Positions 58,999 to 64,000 of a DNA stretch of 64,000 nt are shown piece by piece. The notes beneath the pieces are model-generated. The model was not told the DNA's origin, made no database searches, and saw only the letters and a program-made list of their open reading frames with translations. The position numbers and the translations under genes are program-made. Numbering within the stretch: the first letter of the stretch is position 1; each line of letters starts with the position of its first letter. Source of the DNA: CAYUQT01 sp964596165 (GTDB taxonomy: Bacteria; Planctomycetota; Phycisphaerae; UBA1845; JAFGLZ01); assembly GCA_964596165.1 (NCBI GenBank), contig CAZQTW010000006.1, positions 1 through 64,000 of the forward strand, read 5' to 3'.

Positions 58999-60240
58999 AT
59001 GCGCACGATGATTGCACCGCTCTGTAGTTGCGCCCTGTTGCAGACGGTATCCCTGAGTGTCATTGCTCAAGCCGCCGAGAGATCGACGTCTCGGCAGCTT
59101 CTCGTCAAGTCAAAGGACAATCGGCCGGTCGTCACGGGCTTCGTCAGCTATATCAGCAATCGCGAGCCGATCCTCATGCACTGCTATGGATGGGAGGACT
59201 ACTCGGACGGATACGACGACTACGCGACTCAGATCAGTCGCGACAACGGTCGCACCTGGACCGAACCTGTCGTCAAGTGGAAGTCCTTCAAGACGCCGGA
59301 GGGCAGGGTCCGCTACGGTGAACCGGCCGCGTACTGGGATCCGCACATGGAGAAACTGCTGGTGCTCATCGACAAGACGCTCTACCCGAAGGACACGCTT
59401 ACCCACCAGACGAAGTTCCAGGTGGCAGAGTACCTCTACGACCCCAAGACCGACCGATGGTCCGACGAGCGGCTGCTCGACCTGGGATCGAAATCGATTG
59501 CCGTGAGCTTCTCATTTCCCATCAAGACCACCCGTGGCACGATCCTGGTGCCCGGCTGTCGAGCGAAGCTCGATACCGCGGGCAATATCCTCGTCGATCC
59601 GCGCTCGCACACGCCGGTCTACGAGCCGATCACGATCATCGGCCGCCCCGGCAATGACGGGGCGATCGCCTGGAGCCTGGGCAACCCCGTTGAGGTGGAT
59701 CCGTCGGTGACGACCCGAGGGATGGACGAGAATACCCTCGCCGAGCTTGGCGACGGACGAGTGGCCATGCTGATTCGTGCCAGCAACGCCGGGGCGCCAC
59801 AAATACCCGGATACAAGTGGCTCGCCTTCTCCCGCGACGAGGGAATGAATTGGACCAAGCCGGTGCCCATGCCGGCCACGGGCGGAGCCCCCATCCAGTC
59901 GGGAGCGAACGGCTCGGCCTTCTTCCGATCGATCAAAAACGGCAAGCTCTACTGGATCGGCAATTTGTGCCGCGACGGCGAGCGGCCTAACGGCAACATG
60001 CCGCGTCACACGTTGATGCTGGTGGAGGTCCAAGAGGAACCGTTCGCGTTCAAACGAGAGTCGATCTTTCACATCGACGAACCGGACTCGGGCGACACGA
60101 AGGCAATGCAGTTGTCCAACTTCCGCTTCTACCAGGACCGCGAAACGGGCGACCTGATCGTCTACATGAACCGTTACGGGGCCAAGGGCCTCGATTGGCG
60201 CAAGTCGGACTACTATCGATACCGGGTGAGCATCCAATAG
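58999..60240 (+). CDS. exported sialidase-fold (BNR/Asp-box) protein
   Basis: A 413-residue protein with a Sec signal peptide (MRTMIAPLCSCALLQTVSLS to AQAAE). It has clear Asp-boxes: SRDNGRTW and SRDEGMNW. The rest fits a six-bladed beta-propeller (VSFSFPIKTTRGTILVPG, LMLVEVQE). Many planctomycete members of this group lack neuraminidase function; the RxG-type catalytic triad is not clear here. ATG 58999 has GGAG 7 bases upstream; ATG 58942 would add 19 residues before the signal. A role in polysaccharide breakdown feeding the operon is inferred. Confidence 0.83.
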   Translation: MRTMIAPLCSCALLQTVSLSVIAQAAERSTSRQLLVKSKDNRPVVTGFVSYISNREPILMHCYGWEDYSDGYDDYATQISRDNGRTWTEPVVKWKSFKTPEGRVRYGEPAAYWDPHMEKLLVLIDKTLYPKDTLTHQTKFQVAEYLYDPKTDRWSDERLLDLGSKSIAVSFSFPIKTTRGTILVPGCRAKLDTAGNILVDPRSHTPVYEPITIIGRPGNDGAIAWSLGNPVEVDPSVTTRGMDENTLAELGDGRVAMLIRASNAGAPQIPGYKWLAFSRDEGMNWTKPVPMPATGGAPIQSGANGSAFFRSIKNGKLYWIGNLCRDGERPNGNMPRHTLMLVEVQEEPFAFKRESIFHIDEPDSGDTKAMQLSNFRFYQDRETGDLIVYMNRYGAKGLDWRKSDYYRYRVSIQ

Positions 60241-60374
60241 GTGAGCCCGTTGTTTTCTTTGTGCCTCCGCGCTACACTCTTCGAGAGGCAGTTCGAGCCG
60301 CCCATAAGCCTCATGAGAGGGGTTAATGACTCCTCAATAATGTGATTGGTTGGTGCACGAAAGGCATACACACA

Positions 60375-61526
60375 ATGGCTTCATCACGCGTGGCAATCCT
60401 GAAAACATCGCCGCAGACCGTCCTGGCCGACTACCACACGCTTATGAACTTGGCCGGCTACCGTGAGGTGATCGACCCGAATGCCGAAACCGCGCTGAAG
60501 GTCAATATCAGTTGGCATTACTTCTTCCCGGCCTGCTCGACGGTGCCTTGGCAGCTCGAGGGTGTCATCGCTGCCATGCTCAAGGACGGATACTCCCGCG
60601 ATCGCATCCACACCTGCCACAATCGAACGGTCGTGGTCAGCGCCAAGAAGGGCGAAATTGCCAACAAGCAGCTCCCGGTCGGTGAGAAGTACGGCCTGAA
60701 GAACGTGCATCTTTATGAGGACCCGGAATGGATCAACGTTCGCGACGCCGTCGGCGATTTGACCAAGGAGTTCCTCTGCCTGAATGATGTCTATCCGAGA
60801 GGATTCAGCATTCCGAAACGGTTCATCGGCGAGAACATCATCCATCTGCCCACCGTCAAGACGCACGTCTTCACGACGATGACCGGAGCGATGAAGAACG
60901 CCTTCGGCGGGTTGCTGAATGAACGACGGCATTGGACGCATCCGGTCATTCACGAGACGCTTGTGGACCTGCTGATGATCCAGAAGAAGATACACCGCGG
61001 GGTTTTCGCGGTCATGGACGGCACGTTCGCGGGCGACGGACCCGGGCCACGATGCATGACGCCGTACGTAAAGGATGTCATTCTCGCCTCGGCCGACCAG
61101 GTGGCCATCGACGCCCTGTCGGCCAAGCTGATGGGCTTCAATCCGATGGACATCAAGTTCATTCGTCTTGCCCACGAGCGAGGACTCGGCTGCGGCAAGG
61201 TTGAGGACATCGAAATCGTGGGCGATCCCGAATTGGCCAACGAGAACTGGAACTTTGTCGGACCGTTCAAGAAGATGACGTTCGCCAGTCGGATGCAGCA
61301 TCGGATCTACTGGGGCGCGCTGAAGAAACCGCTGGAATGGTCGCTCAAGACCTGGCTCGCCCCCTGGAGCTACATCGCCAGCATCGCCTATCACGACTAC
61401 CTCTGGTACCCGCTGTGGGGCAAGCCGGCGGTCGAGAAGGCACTCTCGTCGTCGTGGGGTCAGTTGTTCCGGAATTACGAGAGGCTTCAGCCCAACGAGT
61501 CCGGTTGGCCGAAGGTCACGGTCTGA
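60375..61526 (+). CDS. DUF362 domain-containing protein
   Basis: A 383-residue protein with a DUF362 body: ALKVNISWHYFFP, IGENIIHLPTVKTHVFTTMTG, GAMKNAFGGLLNERRHW, MDGTFAGDGPGPR and LASADQVAIDALSAKLMGFN. The family has unknown biochemistry and is often linked to iron-sulfur proteins, but no Cys cluster motif is seen here. ATG 60375 has AAAGG upstream. It follows the sialidase-fold gene by 134 bases; shared function is a guess. Confidence 0.85.
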   Translation: MASSRVAILKTSPQTVLADYHTLMNLAGYREVIDPNAETALKVNISWHYFFPACSTVPWQLEGVIAAMLKDGYSRDRIHTCHNRTVVVSAKKGEIANKQLPVGEKYGLKNVHLYEDPEWINVRDAVGDLTKEFLCLNDVYPRGFSIPKRFIGENIIHLPTVKTHVFTTMTGAMKNAFGGLLNERRHWTHPVIHETLVDLLMIQKKIHRGVFAVMDGTFAGDGPGPRCMTPYVKDVILASADQVAIDALSAKLMGFNPMDIKFIRLAHERGLGCGKVEDIEIVGDPELANENWNFVGPFKKMTFASRMQHRIYWGALKKPLEWSLKTWLAPWSYIASIAYHDYLWYPLWGKPAVEKALSSSWGQLFRNYERLQPNESGWPKVTV

Positions 61527-61700
61527 GCGCCTCGATCTGGACCCCGTCGCATCGCTCCGTTATCTTCTTCTCCGAGTCGGATGGTGCGAGGTGGTGGACG
61601 CTCGAGCTGCATGGAACCCGATGGGCGACGTGTGGGTGCTCCCCGTAACGGACTGGTGTTGCAGAACAAGTGAGACCGACACTCAGCGAAAGGCGAACCG

Positions 61701-62129
61701 ATGCCGCGATACTATGTTGCGCTGGCGGCGGCGTTGATATTGAACGCAACCGCGAATCTGATGATGAAGTTCGGGATGGAGCGATTCAAGGCGGCCGCGG
61801 CCGATCTACCGCCGGGGATATGGCCCATGTTGACGGCCCTGCTGACGAACTGGGTGCTCATCGCGGGACTGGTGTGCTTTGCAACAAACGTCATCCTGTA
61901 CACGTACGCACTGAAATTCTTCCCCATCAGTGTGGCCTATCCGATCATGGTAACCTTGGGATTCGCGATCATCGTAGTGGTCGCCGGCAGCTACCTGAAC
62001 GAACACCCCACGCGCGTGCAATGGGTAGGTGTGACGCTGATCCTTGTGGGTGTGTGGTTGGTGGCCAGCCAAGTTCGAAGCGAACCGACCAACCCCAAAC
62101 CCAGCCCGGCGATAACGAAGAAAGCGTAG
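61701..62129 (+). CDS. four-helix EamA/SMR-like membrane transporter
   Basis: A 142-residue protein with four hydrophobic helices (YYVALAAALILNATANLMMK, WVLIAGLVCFATNVILYTYA, VAYPIMVTLGFAIIVVVAG, WVGVTLILVGVWLVASQ). The AYPI and GVTLILVGVWL signatures match SMR/EamA half-transporters. The membrane Glu used by drug-proton antiporters (EmrE Glu14) is Asn/Ala here, so polyamine, lipid or sugar-lipid translocation is more likely than multidrug efflux. ATG 61701 follows AAAGG. No partner subunit gene is adjacent. Confidence 0.75.
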   Translation: MPRYYVALAAALILNATANLMMKFGMERFKAAAADLPPGIWPMLTALLTNWVLIAGLVCFATNVILYTYALKFFPISVAYPIMVTLGFAIIVVVAGSYLNEHPTRVQWVGVTLILVGVWLVASQVRSEPTNPKPSPAITKKA

Positions 62130-62229
62130 CACGCTTGCGGGTCGCAGGACGGTCGGGCAGGCGCCGGCGTCGCCGGATGCAGCAACGTGAGGGGGCGGGG
62201 TCGTAGTCTTTGCCCTCCCCTTCCGGCAT

Positions 62230-63033
62230 CTATTCCCGCCGCTCACTTTCCTCTTCTTCGCGACTGTCATCCGCTTCTGCCGGCTCAACGATGGGAATTG
62301 GATTGGGAAACCCTTTCTTCTCGCAGATGGCATCGACCACGTCATCAAAGGCTTGGATCTTGAAGCTATCGAGCTTCAGTTTGCGCTGGGATTGATTGTC
62401 CTGATAGAACAGCGTCAGCCAGCCCTTGGCATGGTACTGGCCGGAATCCAATGACGTCATCGCCTCCCAGGGAATCGTTCGGCGGTTGTACGTCAGACCG
62501 CTGTCATCGACGATGACGCGCGTCCGCCAGATCATGACGAAGAACACCGCCCCCAGCAGCGATAGGATCGTGCATGCGACGAAGAAGAACTTCTGTTGTT
62601 TGATTGAATCCTCGCGGTAGTCCGCCGGAGTCTGCTCCCAACTGGCGGAAATCACGTTCCCCAAGACAGGGTCCTTGGTCTTCTCGACCTCCAATTCGAG
62701 TCGGCCATATTGCCCGACATAGTGCCAATACTCGTTCTCCTCTTTGACGCCCGGCCTGATGAGGAGAGGATTGCCCAACTCATTCAGAACCTCGGCTTTC
62801 GCCATTCCCCCTCGGTACTTCTTCCTCGGTATCACCGGATCGGCATAATCGAGTTTGGGATGCGGCTTGGGCAAGTGTTCGAGCTTCAGGTCGGATTGAA
62901 AGATCTCCATCGACTTTCGGGGATAGCGGTACCAGCCGTCGATGGCGAACCACACGGCGAAAACAGCCAGCGCCAAGGCAATGATTCCGCAGCGCGCCAG
63001 GCGCTCATTGGTTGTCCCGGTTTCAACTCGCAT
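62230..63033 (-). CDS. membrane protein, function unknown
   Basis: A 267-residue protein with two hydrophobic helices (CGIIALALAVFAVWFAIDGW and FFFVACTILSLLGAVFFVMIW). Between them, KAEVLNELGNPLLI and NEYWHYVGQYGRLELEV resemble the SmpA/OmlA-like lipoprotein assembly fold. After the second helix, VIVDDSGLTYNRRTIPWEAM looks like a PH-like domain. The C-terminal tail is highly acidic (EADDSREEEESERRE). ATG 63033 has GAGGAGG upstream. No function is assigned. Confidence 0.6.
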   Translation of the reverse strand: MRVETGTTNERLARCGIIALALAVFAVWFAIDGWYRYPRKSMEIFQSDLKLEHLPKPHPKLDYADPVIPRKKYRGGMAKAEVLNELGNPLLIRPGVKEENEYWHYVGQYGRLELEVEKTKDPVLGNVISASWEQTPADYREDSIKQQKFFFVACTILSLLGAVFFVMIWRTRVIVDDSGLTYNRRTIPWEAMTSLDSGQYHAKGWLTLFYQDNQSQRKLKLDSFKIQAFDDVVDAICEKKGFPNPIPIVEPAEADDSREEEESERRE

Positions 63034-63197
63034 GCAATCCGACCTCCTCAGTTGAGCTCGCGACCCCTTCCGTCGGGGAAGTCTCTTATTATCCTTTCAG
63101 CGCCGGTTACTGTTTGCAAGAGCATTGCCGGAACCGGTTGAGGCGAACCGAACCCTCCGGCACCCAAGCTTCGATTCACGGGGGGTCGGCGACCCGG

Positions 63198-63226
63198 TTG
63201 TTATGGAACAGGTGGTTGCCTATAAT
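63198..63226 (+). promoter_or_regulatory. sigma70-type promoter abutting the next start codon
   Basis: TTGTTA (63198-63203), a 17-base spacer and a perfect TATAAT (63221-63226). The predicted start lies at about 63233, directly before ATG 63235. Confidence 0.5.
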
Positions 63227-63234
63227 TGTTGAAT

Positions 63235-64000
63235 ATGTCGTCTTTGGCGAGGATCATGCCCATTTCGAATTGGCCGCGTTTCGGAGCCGCATTCCTCGCC
63301 TTCGGCTTTGCCTACAAGTCGTTACACGCGGATGTCGCCGCCTGGTGGGATTCACGATGGCCGTGGCGGCGGCTGGTGTTGGTCTCCACACCGCGCAGTG
63401 CCCTGCCCGGATCTGACGCCGCCTGGGCGGAGATCTTCACCCACGGGGCTGCGAAGCCCGATGCGTCGGATGTCCGCGTTGTCACCGCCGACGGCCAAGT
63501 CGTCAAGTTCTTCGTGATGCAGTCGGGTCCCGATGATCGCGCCCGCGTGTGTTTCTCACTCACGGGTCGCGCAAACAAGTACTTCCTCTACTACGGGAAT
63601 GCCCAAGCCATCCCCGTGGAGAGCGACTGGCGCCCCGAACGAGGCGTCCTCTTGGAGGGTTGGCCCTACAAGGGAGGAGCGATCTCGTCGTTTGCCCAGA
63701 CGCAACAGACGTTTCAGAACGCGGGCCCCCTTGCGGGGCGTGCCTTCGTCCCCAACGTGTTCTTGGGAGTCAACCCCTTCGGCCCCTCCGTCGACTACTG
63801 CCACCGATACACCGGGTGGCTGGTGTGCGAGCAATCGGGAAGCCATGTGTTCGCGACGACGAGCAAGGATGCCTCGTTCCTTGAGATCGACGGGAAAATG
63901 GTTGTTCAGTGGCCCGGCCGTCATGGTCCGACCGCCGACGCCCGCATGACCGGACGGGTCGATCTGACCCGCGGGCTTCACAAGCTGGTTTACCACCACG
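63235..64000 (+). CDS. exported DUF2341/PA14-like protein (partial, runs off window)
   Basis: The frame from ATG 63235 has no stop to the window end (at least 255 codons). It starts with a signal-like segment (FGAAFLAFGFAYKSLHA) and then WWDSRWPWRRLVLV, the usual opening of DUF2341-type domains. Later, YTGWLVCEQSGSHVFATTSK, FLEIDGKMVVQWPGRHG and LTRGLHKLVYHH match the PA14 carbohydrate-binding domain pattern. It would be a secreted or surface glycan-binding protein. ATG 63235 has no ribosome binding site but abuts a promoter; ATG 63256 (GAGG close by) is the alternative start. Confidence 0.75.
   Translation, partial: MSSLARIMPISNWPRFGAAFLAFGFAYKSLHADVAAWWDSRWPWRRLVLVSTPRSALPGSDAAWAEIFTHGAAKPDASDVRVVTADGQVVKFFVMQSGPDDRARVCFSLTGRANKYFLYYGNAQAIPVESDWRPERGVLLEGWPYKGGAISSFAQTQQTFQNAGPLAGRAFVPNVFLGVNPFGPSVDYCHRYTGWLVCEQSGSHVFATTSKDASFLEIDGKMVVQWPGRHGPTADARMTGRVDLTRGLHKLVYHH

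Noticed and set aside
60280..60310. TTCGAGCC-like segment resembling a tRNA T-arm
   Set aside because: No acceptor, D or anticodon arms can be folded around it. No tRNA was recognised in the window.
60316..60334. Hairpin GAGGGGT/ACTCCTC before the DUF362 gene
   Set aside because: It has only 7 bp with a wobble, no T tract and no evident role.

Overview
The window is GC-rich (roughly 60-63% by eye) with dense coding on both strands. It looks like a chromosome segment of a Planctomycetota bacterium, probably of the Phycisphaerae type. Pointers are a PEP-CTERM protein, Tat-exported sulfatase and Gfo/Idh/MocA proteins, a neutral-ceramidase-like protein, an FG-GAP lipoprotein full of Asp-Pro-Asn tripeptides, TMTC-like TPR membrane proteins, and a membrane protein with a Cys-x2-Cys zinc ribbon. 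This placement is an inference from gene content. I saw no rRNA, tRNA, CRISPR array, transposase or phage gene.

Layout. 0-3.7 kb: a decayed exported-protein gene, an amidohydrolase, a DPM1-like glycosyltransferase and ComF. 3.8-8.5 kb (minus): an alr / dUTPase / STAS / TPR-membrane-protein operon with tight or overlapping junctions. 8.6-14.6 kb (plus): sulfatase, flavodoxin-like protein, a second TMTC-like TPR protein, and isocitrate dehydrogenase behind a good sigma70-type promoter. 14.6-15.2 kb: a non-coding AT-rich island followed by stacked hairpins and a strong intrinsic terminator. 15.2-20.8 kb: acyP, tgt-yajC, a ceramidase-like protein, a frameshifted small membrane gene, and a PEP-CTERM protein with a textbook terminator.

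21.1-36.0 kb (minus) is a capsule/exopolysaccharide locus: zinc-ribbon membrane protein, heparinase II/III-like protein, degenerate sugar nucleotidyltransferase, tyrosine autokinase, a 1022-residue fusion centred on an initiating sugar-1-phosphate transferase, WecG/TagA glycosyltransferase, sulfotransferase, flippase and an asparagine-synthetase-like protein. It can be read as initiation (sugar transferase), extension (WecG), decoration (sulfotransferase, amidation-like enzyme), flipping (Wzx-like), length control (tyrosine kinase) and trimming or modification (heparinase-like protein and the toroid domain). No polymerase or outer-membrane exporter is visible.

36.5-50.1 kb is mixed: a C45 acyltransferase, a giant FG-GAP lipoprotein, RtcA with a ParB/Srx-like protein, a lipoprotein, PilZ, a GAF-SpoIIE phosphatase, a methyltransferase, a 57-residue protein and TrpB2. 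50.3-61.5 kb is a carbohydrate-catabolic region. Its core is a minus-strand operon: lactonase-type amidohydrolase, SDR dehydrogenase, Na+/solute symporter, isocitrate-lyase-superfamily enzyme and zinc alcohol dehydrogenase. It is flanked by Tat-exported enzymes, a sialidase-fold protein and a DUF362 protein. 61.7-64 kb holds a small EamA/SMR-like transporter, a membrane protein and the start of a DUF2341/PA14-like exported protein that runs off the window.

Most notable are the fused sugar transferase with its degenerate nucleotidyltransferase relatives, and the unannotated hairpin-rich intergenic region at about 14.85-15.07 kb.
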